From assembly GCF_900115505.1 (NCBI RefSeq), contig NZ_FOWQ01000003.1, positions 434,001 to 498,000 of the forward strand: DNA of 64,000 bases. The letters run 5' to 3'. The notes under the pieces were generated by a model. It had not been told where the DNA came from and searched no databases. It saw only the letters and a program-made list of their open reading frames with translations. Within the stretch, counting starts at the first letter, position 1, and the number at the start of each line of letters is the position of its first letter. The position numbers and the translations under genes are program-made. Source of the DNA: Geodermatophilus dictyosporus (lineage in GTDB: Bacteria; Actinomycetota; Actinomycetes; Mycobacteriales; Geodermatophilaceae). This document shows, piece by piece, positions 1 through 7,922 of the stretch.

Positions 1-770
1 CGCTGCTGGTCACCGCGCTGCGCCGCTGGTCGCTGGTGCGCGCCGCGGTCACCGACGTCCGGTCGCTGCTCGTGCTGGCCGGCGCGGCGGTGCTCATCGC
101 GGCCAACTGGCTGGTGTTCGTCTACGGCGTCAACTCCGGCCACGTGGTCGAGACCTCGCTGGGCTACTTCATCAACCCCCTGGTCAGCGTGCTGCTCGGC
201 GTCGTCGTCTTCGCCGAGCGGCTGCGCCCCCTGCAGTGGACGGCGGTGGGTCTGGCCGCCCTCGCCGTCGCCGTCCTCACCTGGGACCACGGCCGCCCGC
301 CCTGGATCGCGCTGACGCTGGCCCTCACCTTCGGCGCCTACGGCCTGCTCAAGAAGCTGGTGCGGGTCGAGGCGGCACCGGGCCTGCTGGTGGAGACGGC
401 GCTGGTGCTCGTGCCGGCGCTGGTGGTCCTCGGGGTGCTCGAGACCTCGGGGCGGGGGACGGCGGGGGAGGGCGCCGGGCACCTGCTGCTGCTGGTCAGC
501 TCCGGCGTCGCGACGGCGGTGCCGCTGCTGCTGTTCGCCGCGGCCGCCCGGCGGATCCCGCTGTCGACCGTGGGCCTGCTGCAGTACCTGACGCCGCTCA
601 TGCAGCTGGCCATCGGCGTCTTCGTCTACGGCGAGCCGATGCCCCCGGCGCGGCTCGCCGGGTTCGCCGTCGTGTGGGCCGCGCTGGCGGTGTTCACCGT
701 CGACAGCCTGCGGGCGGCCCGCGCGGCCGGGCGCCGGGCGGCCGCCGAGCAGGTGCCTGCCGCTGCGTGA
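1..770 (+). CDS. rarD: RarD-type EamA/DMT permease (5' end missing)
   Basis: Integral membrane transporter of the drug/metabolite (EamA) superfamily, closest in appearance to RarD; the substrate is unknown. The frame is already open at base 3, so the N-terminus lies outside the window and 255 residues are visible. Seven or eight hydrophobic helices are present. The stretches FINPLVSVLLG and LQYLTPLMQL, each near the start of a helix pair, are typical of RarD. The tail is cytoplasmic and rich in Ala and Arg. No terminator is evident in the 115 bases downstream. Family assignment is good; RarD rather than another EamA member is likely. Confidence 0.8.
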   Translation, partial: LLVTALRRWSLVRAAVTDVRSLLVLAGAAVLIAANWLVFVYGVNSGHVVETSLGYFINPLVSVLLGVVVFAERLRPLQWTAVGLAALAVAVLTWDHGRPPWIALTLALTFGAYGLLKKLVRVEAAPGLLVETALVLVPALVVLGVLETSGRGTAGEGAGHLLLLVSSGVATAVPLLLFAAAARRIPLSTVGLLQYLTPLMQLAIGVFVYGEPMPPARLAGFAVVWAALAVFTVDSLRAARAAGRRAAAEQVPAAA

Positions 771-885
771 GGGCGGCGCCCGGTCACGGATCGCCGACGC
801 CGCGCCCGGCACGGCGCGGAGTGTCGGCACCCGGGCCTACCGTCGTGGGTGACGGCTTCCCCCCGATCGAACGGACGTCCCGGCC

Positions 886-1218
886 ATGACCCCCGACCCC
901 GCCCCCGCGGTCTCCCCGCCCGAGGGCCCGGCGTCGGGCGAGGGCCCCGCGCAGCCCGCGGGCCTCACCCGGCGCGAGCACGAGATGCTGGCCTTCGAGC
1001 GGCAGTGGTGGCGCCACGCCGGTGCGAAGGAGACGGCCATCCGCGAGCAGTTCGGCGTCGCCCCGACGCGCTACTACCAGGTGCTCAACGCCCTGGTCGA
1101 CCGCCCGGCGGCGCTGGCCGCCGACCCCCTCCTGGTGCGCCGGCTGCGGCGGCTGCGCACCGCCCGGCGCCAGCGGCGTTCGCCTCACCTCCTGGGCAAG
1201 GGCTCCCCGGCCATCTAG
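886..1218 (+). CDS. DUF3263 domain protein
   Basis: Small 110-residue protein. After a Pro/Gly-rich N-terminus of about 30 residues comes a compact helical domain with motifs REHEMLAFERQWW and YYQVLNALVDRP, the signature of DUF3263. The family looks like a small helix-turn-helix protein but has no assigned function. It is immediately followed by a LytR_C membrane protein, the same order as Rv0430-Rv0431 in M. tuberculosis, so a role connected with the cell envelope is inferred from context only. A -10-like TACCGT lies at 838-843, which would give a leader of about 35 bases. Confidence 0.85.
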   Translation: MTPDPAPAVSPPEGPASGEGPAQPAGLTRREHEMLAFERQWWRHAGAKETAIREQFGVAPTRYYQVLNALVDRPAALAADPLLVRRLRRLRTARRQRRSPHLLGKGSPAI

Positions 1219-1229
1219 ATTTGGTCACC

Positions 1230-2894
1230 GTGGGCAGGCACGCGGCGTCAGGTGGTGACCAACCGGGCCGTCCGGCCGCCCCGGTGGCCGGTGGCCGGCG
1301 CCGCACCGACGGCGTCCCACCGGGTGCCCCCGCCGCCCCGTCACCGGCCCCGCCGCCCGCCGACCAGGTCGAGCTGAGCGACCACGCGACCACCCCCGGC
1401 CGCAGCCGCGCCGACCGCCGGCGCGACGCCCTGCTCGGCAGCGACACCGACCGGCGCCGTCTCCTGACCGGCCGGCCCGCCGGGGCCACCGCCGCGCCGC
1501 GCACCGCGGAGCCACCGGCGCCGTCCGCCCCCCGCCCGGCCCGGCCCGCGGTCCGGCCGGTGCGCGCACCGGAGCCACCGGCCGCCCGCTCCCGCCCGGT
1601 CGAGCCCGCGCCGCTGACCCGTCCGCGCCTGCCCGCGCCGCCCGTGGCCGGCCCCGCGCGGCCGGAGCCCGAGCCGCCGGCCCGCCCGGCCGTCCCAGAG
1701 ACCACCGTCGCGCCGTTCCAGGCGGTGCCCACACCCCAGGCCGACGAGGCCGGGCCCGCCGCACCGGCCATCGACCCCTGGGACCAGCCAGCCCGGCCGC
1801 CGGCCCGCGCCCGGACCGCACCCGCCCGCCCCCCCGCCGCCGAGCCCGCCGTCAGGGCGCGGTCGGCCGCGGCGGCCCCGCGAGCCGTGCCCGCCCGCCC
1901 GGCACCCGCCGCTCCCGCGCCGGCCGCGGCAGCTCCCGCACCGGCAGCCCCCGCACCGGCAGCCCCCGCACCGGCAGCTCCCTCTCCGGCAGCCGCGCCA
2001 CCGGCGCCGTCCCCGGCGCCCAACGGCGGCAACCCGGCCTACCGCGACTGGACCCGACCCTCCGGCCCCGCCGCCGCCCGCCCCGCCGCGCCGCCCACCG
2101 AGGCCATCCCCGACCGGGAGGTCGCCCGCGGCCGCGCCGAGCCGGCCCCGGCCACCGAGGCCATCCCCGACCGCGGGGTCGCCGACCGGTACCGGGACCA
2201 GCCCGAGACCGGGACGAACACCGGCGTCGTCGGCGGCCGGGCCGCGGGGCGCGCCGAGCGCCAGGCCCGGGAGGCCGAGCGGCAGGCGATGGAGGCCGAG
2301 CGCCGCAAGGCCGCCCGCCGGGCCGGCGTCTCGCGCGCCGCGCTGCGCGCCGCCGACGACCAGGACGCCCCGCCGCGCCGCGGGCGCACCGCCGTGGGCC
2401 TGCTCGCCGTCGTCGTGGTCGCGCTCGTCGTCCTCGGCGTCTACAGCTTCACCTCCCCGGAGGCCCAGGAGGCCGGGTCCACCGAGCCTGCGACGACGAC
2501 GGCGGCGCCGACGTCGGCGGCGCCCCCGTCCGGCCCGCTGCCGCCGCTGTCGGTGGAGCCGCTGCCGCCGGTGGAGGAGGCGCCGGCCACGCCCGTCCGC
2601 GTGCCGGTGACCGTGCTCAACGCCACCCAGATCGGCGGGCTGGCCGCCGACGTGGCCGGGTCGCTGGCCGGGCAGGGGTGGCAGAGCGCCGGGGTGGGCG
2701 AGTACCAGGGCAGCGAGGTCGCCACGACCACCGTCTTCTTCACCCAGGGCGACGAGACGCAGCGCCAGTCGGCCGTGCAGTTGATGGACGCCTTCCCGCA
2801 GGTGACGGTCGGGCCCTCGGTGCGGTTCTTCGAGGTCCCCGGCGTGGCCGACCCCGGTCTGGTGGTCGTCGTCACCGGCGAGTGGCAGCCCTGA
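1230..2894 (+). CDS. LytR C-terminal domain membrane protein, VirR-like
   Basis: About 554 residues from GTG 1230, 11 bases after the DUF3263 gene; TTG 1221 is a possible earlier start. Residues 1 to about 385 are a long cytoplasmic region rich in Pro, Ala and Arg, with Ala-Pro repeats (bases 1910-1990) and a duplicated TEAIPDR motif. One membrane helix follows (about residues 388-408), then a Thr/Pro linker and a C-terminal LytR_C domain (about 455-554) facing the outside. The arrangement matches mycobacterial VirR (Rv0431), which links to envelope integrity and vesicle release, but here the cytoplasmic arm is much longer. The function by homology is plausible, not proven. Confidence 0.82.
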   Translation: MGRHAASGGDQPGRPAAPVAGGRRRTDGVPPGAPAAPSPAPPPADQVELSDHATTPGRSRADRRRDALLGSDTDRRRLLTGRPAGATAAPRTAEPPAPSAPRPARPAVRPVRAPEPPAARSRPVEPAPLTRPRLPAPPVAGPARPEPEPPARPAVPETTVAPFQAVPTPQADEAGPAAPAIDPWDQPARPPARARTAPARPPAAEPAVRARSAAAAPRAVPARPAPAAPAPAAAAPAPAAPAPAAPAPAAPSPAAAPPAPSPAPNGGNPAYRDWTRPSGPAAARPAAPPTEAIPDREVARGRAEPAPATEAIPDRGVADRYRDQPETGTNTGVVGGRAAGRAERQAREAERQAMEAERRKAARRAGVSRAALRAADDQDAPPRRGRTAVGLLAVVVVALVVLGVYSFTSPEAQEAGSTEPATTTAAPTSAAPPSGPLPPLSVEPLPPVEEAPATPVRVPVTVLNATQIGGLAADVAGSLAGQGWQSAGVGEYQGSEVATTTVFFTQGDETQRQSAVQLMDAFPQVTVGPSVRFFEVPGVADPGLVVVVTGEWQP

Positions 2895-2941
2895 CCCGAC
2901 ACCGGCGGAACACCGGTGCGGCGCCGTCCGTTGGCCGCAGC

Positions 2942-5899
2942 GTGCGTCCCCACCGCGGGCCCGTGCGTCTCCGCCCGCGCTCCGGCGCCCGCGCGACCCT
3001 CGGTGCCCTGACCGCCCTGCTGCTCGCCGGCACGGTGCTCGTCTCACTGCCCGCGACCGCCCACGCCGCCGAGGACGTCGGCACGGAGGAGGCGTGGATC
3101 CCCTCGGGTTCGGGCGCCGACGCCGTGGAGCTCGACACCACGCTGTACGTGCCGGCCTCGGCGACCGCGGACGCCCCGGCGCCGGCCGTCGTCCTCGCCC
3201 ACGGCTTCGGCGGCAGCAAGCAGTCGGTGGCCGACGACGCCGCCGACCTGGCCGGCCGCGGCTACGTCGTGATGACCTACTCCGCGCGCGGCTTCGGCGC
3301 GAGCACCGGCCAGATCGGCCTGGACGACCCCCGCTACGAGGTCGCCGACCTCTCCACCCTGATCGACGTGCTCGCCGAGCGCGACGACGTCCTGCGCGAC
3401 GGCGACGGCGACCCGCGGGTGGGCGTGGCCGGCGCCTCCTACGGCGGTGCGCTGTCGCTGCTCGGCGCCGCCTACGACGACCGCGTCGACGCCATCGCCC
3501 CGCAGATCACCTGGAACTCGCTGACCGCGGCGCTGTTCCCCTCGCAGACCGGCACCGTCGAGGCCGCCACGCCCGCGGCCACCCCGCAGGACCCCGACGC
3601 CGGCGTCTACAAGCGGCTGTGGGCCGGGCTGTTCTTCGGCGTGGGCTCGGTGCCCACCGGCGGCCTGCTCGGCCAGCTGGGGGGCGGCGGGGAGGCCACC
3701 GACGAGGACGGTGAGGACGGCGCCGGGGACGGCGGGAGCGGCGGCGGTGCGGCGGCCGCCCCGGCGTCGGTGCCCGACCTGCCGTTCGACCCCTCGACGG
3801 TCGACCCGGCCGCCGTGGAGCAGGCGCTCACCTGCGGCCGCTTCCGCGCCGACATCTGCGCCGCCTACCAGGACGCCGCGGCGACCGGCACGCTGACGCC
3901 GGAGATCGCCGCCGTCCTCGACCGCAGCAGCCCGGCCGGGGTGCTCGACCGCATCACCGCGCCGACGCTGCTGGTGCAGGGCACCGAGGACTCGCTGTTC
4001 GGCCTCGGCCAGGCCGATGCCAACGCCCGCGGCATCGCCGCCACCGGTACCGAGGTCAAGGTCGTCTGGTACGCCGGCGGCCACGACTCGCAGGCCTCCG
4101 AGCGGGAGACCGCCGAGCTGCGCGACCTCGTGGCGGGCTGGTTCGACTGGCACCTGCGCGACGGGGACGACCCCGCCCGCGGCGAGGACCCCGGCACCGG
4201 CTTCTGGTTCCCCGCGCCCACCGGCCTGGGCAGCGGGCTGGGCAGCGTGCAGGGCGGCAGCCAGAGCGTGGTCGCCGGCGCCTACCCGGGCCTGGACGAC
4301 GGGGCGGCCGCCGAGCGGACCGAGCTCGCCGTCGACGGCCCGACGCAGCCGGTGGTCACCCCGGCCGGCGGCACCCCGGCCGCGATCACCACCGTCCCCG
4401 GCCTGGGCTCGATCGCCTCGGCACTGGCCGGCACCGCGGTGGAGATCCCCGGCCAGTTCGCCGCCTTCTCCACGGAGCCGCTCGCCGAGGCCGTCGAGGT
4501 GGTCGGCACGCCCGCCGTCGACCTCGCCGTCGCCTCCCCGACCGGCAGCGCCACCCTCTTCGCCAAGCTGTACGACGTCGGCCCCGACGGCACGCAGACG
4601 CTGCCGGGCGGTCTGGTCGCCCCGCTCGCGCTCACCGGGCTGTCCGCCGACCCGACGGCGCCGACCGAGGTCACCGTCACGCTGCCGGGGATCGTGCACC
4701 GCTTCGAGGCCGGCCACACGATGCGCGTCGTCGTCTCCTCCACCGACCAGGCCTTCGCGCTGCCGGCCGAGTCCACCGTCTACTCGGTGGCGCTGGCCGG
4801 CGCGGACAACGGCGGCACCGCGCTCGCCGTCCCGACCGTCGAGGGGCAGGCGCAGGCCGACGGCGGCACCTCCCGCTGGTGGTGGCTGCTGGCCGCCGTC
4901 GTGGCGCTCGGTCTGCTCGGCGCGCTCGCCGGGTGGCTCTGGGGCCGCCGCCGGCGCCGGGTGACCTCGGTGGTCGAGCCCGACGGCGAGGACGTGCCGC
5001 TGCGCTTCGAGGGCGTCACCAAGGCCTACAAGGACGGCTTCGTGGCCGTGCGCGACCTGTCCTTCGAGGTGCGCCGCGGCCAGGTGCTGGGCCTGCTCGG
5101 CCCCAACGGCGCGGGCAAGACGACGTCGCTGCGCATGCTCATGGGCCTCATCCGCCCGACCGAGGGGCGGATCAGCGTCTTCGGCCACGCCGCGGGTCCC
5201 GGCGCGCCGGTGCTGTCGCGGCTGGGCTCCTTCGTCGAGGGCACCGGGCTCATGCCGCACCTGTCCGGGCGGGACAACCTGACGCTGTACTGGGCCGCCA
5301 CCGGCCGCCCGGCCGAGGACGCGCACATGGAGGAGGCGATCGAGGTCGCCGGCCTGGGGGCGGCCATCGACCGCCCCGTGCGGCGCTACAGCCAGGGGAT
5401 GCGCCAGCGGGTGGCCATCGCGCAGGCGATGCTGGGCCTGCCCGACCTGCTGGTCCTCGACGAGCCGACCAACGGGCTGGACCCGCCGCAGATCCACGCC
5501 ATGCGCGAGGTGCTGCGCTCCTACGCCGCCACCGGCCGCACGGTCATCGTCTCCAGCCACCTGCTCAGCGAGATCGAGCAGACCTGCACCCACGTGGTGG
5601 TCATGGCCAAGGGGCAGAAGATCGCGCAGGGGACCGTCGAGGACATCGTCGGCACCGGCGGCGCGGTGCTGGTCGGCCTGTCCGACCCCGCCGACGCCGA
5701 CCGGGCGGCCGCCGTGCTGTCCGGGCTGCCCGGGGTCACCGTCGAGCACACCGACGAGGGCCTGGTCGCCGACCTCGGCGACCGCACGACGCGCGCGGCG
5801 GCGCTGCAGGCGCTGGTGGCCGCCGACGTCGCCGTGGACCAGTTCACGCCGCGGCGCCGGCTCGAGGACGCCTTCCTGGCCCTGGTGGGGGAGAACTGA
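2942..5899 (+). CDS. Secreted CocE/X-Pro-peptidase-like hydrolase fused to an ABC ATPase
   Basis: About 985 residues from GTG 2942 (GTG 2963 is an alternative). Order: a signal-peptide-like segment ending near AHA; an alpha/beta-hydrolase of the CocE/NonD type with nucleophile motif GASYGG (Ser about residue 166), an acid in VQGTEDS and a His in AGGHDSQ; a Gly/Asp-rich insertion at bases 3680-3770; an X-Pro-dipeptidase-like beta domain; one Trp-rich membrane helix (about 646-668); then a full ABC ATPase with Walker A GPNGAGKTTS, signature YSQGMRQRV and Walker B LLVLDEPTNGLD. The topology is consistent: hydrolase outside, ATPase inside. The next gene is the matching permease, joined by an ATGA overlap. 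The fusion lies in one unbroken frame with no stop between the halves. The substrate is unknown. Confidence 0.88.
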   Translation: MRPHRGPVRLRPRSGARATLGALTALLLAGTVLVSLPATAHAAEDVGTEEAWIPSGSGADAVELDTTLYVPASATADAPAPAVVLAHGFGGSKQSVADDAADLAGRGYVVMTYSARGFGASTGQIGLDDPRYEVADLSTLIDVLAERDDVLRDGDGDPRVGVAGASYGGALSLLGAAYDDRVDAIAPQITWNSLTAALFPSQTGTVEAATPAATPQDPDAGVYKRLWAGLFFGVGSVPTGGLLGQLGGGGEATDEDGEDGAGDGGSGGGAAAAPASVPDLPFDPSTVDPAAVEQALTCGRFRADICAAYQDAAATGTLTPEIAAVLDRSSPAGVLDRITAPTLLVQGTEDSLFGLGQADANARGIAATGTEVKVVWYAGGHDSQASERETAELRDLVAGWFDWHLRDGDDPARGEDPGTGFWFPAPTGLGSGLGSVQGGSQSVVAGAYPGLDDGAAAERTELAVDGPTQPVVTPAGGTPAAITTVPGLGSIASALAGTAVEIPGQFAAFSTEPLAEAVEVVGTPAVDLAVASPTGSATLFAKLYDVGPDGTQTLPGGLVAPLALTGLSADPTAPTEVTVTLPGIVHRFEAGHTMRVVVSSTDQAFALPAESTVYSVALAGADNGGTALAVPTVEGQAQADGGTSRWWWLLAAVVALGLLGALAGWLWGRRRRRVTSVVEPDGEDVPLRFEGVTKAYKDGFVAVRDLSFEVRRGQVLGLLGPNGAGKTTSLRMLMGLIRPTEGRISVFGHAAGPGAPVLSRLGSFVEGTGLMPHLSGRDNLTLYWAATGRPAEDAHMEEAIEVAGLGAAIDRPVRRYSQGMRQRVAIAQAMLGLPDLLVLDEPTNGLDPPQIHAMREVLRSYAATGRTVIVSSHLLSEIEQTCTHVVVMAKGQKIAQGTVEDIVGTGGAVLVGLSDPADADRAAAVLSGLPGVTVEHTDEGLVADLGDRTTRAAALQALVAADVAVDQFTPRRRLEDAFLALVGEN

Positions 5900-6771
5900 T
5901 GACCGCGACGGAGCACGTGCAGCCCACCGGCGCGGTCGCCGGCTACCGGCCCGAGCGGACGCTGCGGCTGGGCGTCGAGCTGCGCCGGCAGTTCAAGCGG
6001 CGGCGCACCATCGGCGTGTTCGCGCTGATGGTCGCCCTGCCGCTGGTGCTCATCGCCGCGCTGCAGCTGGGCGCCAGCGAGGAGGCGCGGACCAACAGCC
6101 GGATCAACCTCGTCGACGTCGCCACCGCCAGCGGGCTGAACTTCACGCTGTTCGTGCTGTTCGCGACGACGAGCTTCTTCCTGGTCGTGGTGTACGCGCT
6201 GTTCTTCGGCGACACCGTGGCCAGCGAGGCACAGTGGGGGTCGCTGCGCTACACGCTGGCCACGCCGGTGCCGCGGAGCCGACTGCTGCGGCAGAAGTTC
6301 GCCGCCGCGCTGGTGCTCTCGGTCAGCGCGCTGCTCACCCTCGCCTCGGTCGCGGTGGTCGCGGGCGGCATCGCCTTCGGCTTCGCGGAGATCCAGACGC
6401 CGATCGGGGTGACCCTCTCGCAGGGCGAGGGCCTGCTGCGGCTGGCCGGGATGCTCGGCTACCTCGCCGTCCACCTGCTCGTCGTCGGCACGCTGGCGTT
6501 CTGGCTGTCCACCGTCACCGACGCGCCGCTGGCCGCGGTCGGCGGGGCGGTGTTCACCGTGTTCGTCTTCGCCATCCTCGACCAGGTCGAGCAGCTCGGG
6601 TCGATCCGCGACTGGTTCCCCACCGCGGAGGAGTTCGCCTGGACCGACCTGCTGCAGACCCCGGTCGACTCCTCGGACCTCTTCCGCGGGGTGGTCCAGT
6701 CCCTCGTCTACGCCGCCGTCTTCACCGCGCTGGGCTTCCGGCACTTCTCCCGCCGCGACGTCACCAGCTGA
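5899..6771 (+). CDS. ABC-2 type permease partner of the hydrolase-ATPase fusion
   Basis: 290 residues with about six membrane helices. After a cytoplasmic start comes a long extracytoplasmic loop, then helices typical of ABC-2 exporters of the NatB/YhaP kind, including the motif SEAQWGSLRYTLATP. The ATG overlaps the stop of the fusion gene (ATGA at 5898-5901), so the two are translated together and almost certainly form one transporter. The export substrate cannot be read from sequence. No riboswitch or operator was seen ahead of the pair. Confidence 0.88.
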   Translation: MTATEHVQPTGAVAGYRPERTLRLGVELRRQFKRRRTIGVFALMVALPLVLIAALQLGASEEARTNSRINLVDVATASGLNFTLFVLFATTSFFLVVVYALFFGDTVASEAQWGSLRYTLATPVPRSRLLRQKFAAALVLSVSALLTLASVAVVAGGIAFGFAEIQTPIGVTLSQGEGLLRLAGMLGYLAVHLLVVGTLAFWLSTVTDAPLAAVGGAVFTVFVFAILDQVEQLGSIRDWFPTAEEFAWTDLLQTPVDSSDLFRGVVQSLVYAAVFTALGFRHFSRRDVTS

Positions 6772-6903
6772 ACGAGGTGAGCCGCCCTGCGGGGGCGGGA
6801 CGCGGGGACGGGCCCGGAGGGTCCTCGCCGCGTCCGCGTGCAGCGGCTCCACGCGGCAGGGGGACGGCACCTGGCCGCGGTGTCGCCCGGTGGGGCGACG
6901 GTG

Positions 6904-7737
6904 TCACAGGCTCGCTCGCACGGCCTGGGCCCAGCCGACGCCCATCGCCCCGTCGGTGACCGACACCCCGGGGACGGCGGCCAGCAGGCCGGCCATGCCG
7001 TCGACCTCGGCGCCGTTGGCGGTGATCCACAGCCGCCCGACCGCCGGTGCCATCTCCAGGTCGCTGGCGCTGTCGCCGACCGCGACGGCGTCGGCCGGGT
7101 CGATGCCGCGCCGCTCGAGGTCCCAGGCGATCGCGACGCCCTTGTCGATGCCGCGCGGCATGAGGTGGTAGACCCGCGCCAGCTGCCCCTCCGGGGCGAG
7201 CCGCAGCCGGGCCGACGCCGGGATCGCGCCGTTGTCCTTGAGCGTGAGCCACGGCAGGCCCCGCTCGGCCAGCCAGGCGTCGACGGCGACCGGGTCGACG
7301 TGGCCGCGCAGCAGCGCGTCGCCCTCGTGGGTGGTGTGCCAGGGCGCGTGCCACTCCAGCCGGCCGGGGTGCGCGGCGCACAGCGCCTCGACGACGCCGA
7401 GCTCGGCCAGCACGTCCACCGGCGTCCGCCCCGCGTACTCGGCCGGCAGCTCGCCGGTCAGCTGGTGGCGCGCCCGGCCGCCCTTCCACGTGACCAGCGA
7501 CCCCAGCTCGGCGATCGCGCCGTCGGCCCCGAAGATCCGCCCGGCCTCGGTCACCTGGTCGGCGGTGCGGCCGCTGACGATGACCAGGGCGACCCCGGCC
7601 GTGTGCAGCTCCAGCAGCGCCGCGGCGGGCTCGGCCGTCGGCGCGCCCTCCGCGGTGTGCCAGAACGACCCCCGCGGGCCGACCATCGTGCCGTCGAGGT
7701 CGGTGTAGACGATGCGCGCAGCCACACCGGTCAGCAT
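6904..7737 (-). CDS. HAD-superfamily hydrolase, Cof/sugar-phosphatase type
   Basis: 277-residue cytoplasmic phosphatase. Motif I is YTDLDGT, followed by IVSGRT (motif II region), a lysine in GIDKGVAIAWDL and the acidic motif GDSASDLEM near the C-terminus, all in the order of Cof-type HAD enzymes (class IIB cap). Members dephosphorylate sugar phosphates or similar small metabolites; this one cannot be assigned a substrate. It is transcribed away from the SAM riboswitch and thrC. The ATG at 7737 fits the family start; a GTG 12 bases further in is possible. Confidence 0.85.
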   Translation of the reverse strand: MLTGVAARIVYTDLDGTMVGPRGSFWHTAEGAPTAEPAAALLELHTAGVALVIVSGRTADQVTEAGRIFGADGAIAELGSLVTWKGGRARHQLTGELPAEYAGRTPVDVLAELGVVEALCAAHPGRLEWHAPWHTTHEGDALLRGHVDPVAVDAWLAERGLPWLTLKDNGAIPASARLRLAPEGQLARVYHLMPRGIDKGVAIAWDLERRGIDPADAVAVGDSASDLEMAPAVGRLWITANGAEVDGMAGLLAAVPGVSVTDGAMGVGWAQAVRASL

Positions 7738-7769
7738 GGCCGGACCCCGGGGCCCTCCCGGCAGGCGGG

Positions 7770-7775
7770 TAGAGT
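7770..7775 (+). promoter_or_regulatory. -10 hexamer for the SAM riboswitch/thrC transcript
   Basis: TAGAGT fits the TANNNT pattern and stands 14 bases before the first paired arm of the riboswitch, so transcription would begin around 7782. No clear -35 box is visible. Confidence 0.5.
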
Positions 7776-7788
7776 CCGGGGCGTTCCA

Positions 7789-7913
7789 CTCATCCAGAGG
7801 GGCAGAGGGACACGGCCCGGTGAAGCCCCGGCAACCGCGCTCGCGCGAGCGGCGAGAGGTGCCAATTCCGTCCCGCGCGGCTCGACGGCCCGACGCGGGG
7901 AAGATGAGGAGGT
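7789..7913 (+). ncRNA. SAM-I riboswitch (S-box) controlling thrC
   Basis: The segment matches the SAM-I consensus: AGAGGGGCAGAGGGA, then GGTGAAGCCCCGGCAACC, then a variable hairpin, then GGTGCCAATTCC, and a closing GATGAG. Arm CTCATC (7789-7794) pairs exactly with GATGAG (7904-7909) to make P1. The ribosome binding site GAGGAGG (7907-7913) overlaps the 3' arm of P1. With SAM bound, P1 would hide the site and stop thrC translation, so control is probably translational and needs no separate expression platform. Blocking threonine synthase when SAM is high is unusual but logical, because homoserine is shared by the threonine and methionine routes. Confidence 0.93.
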
Positions 7914-7922
7914 AGTCGTCGC

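Noticed and set aside
1905..1995. Tandem CCGGCAGC repeats
   Set aside because: They encode Ala-Pro repeats of the VirR-like protein; period and frame fit coding sequence.
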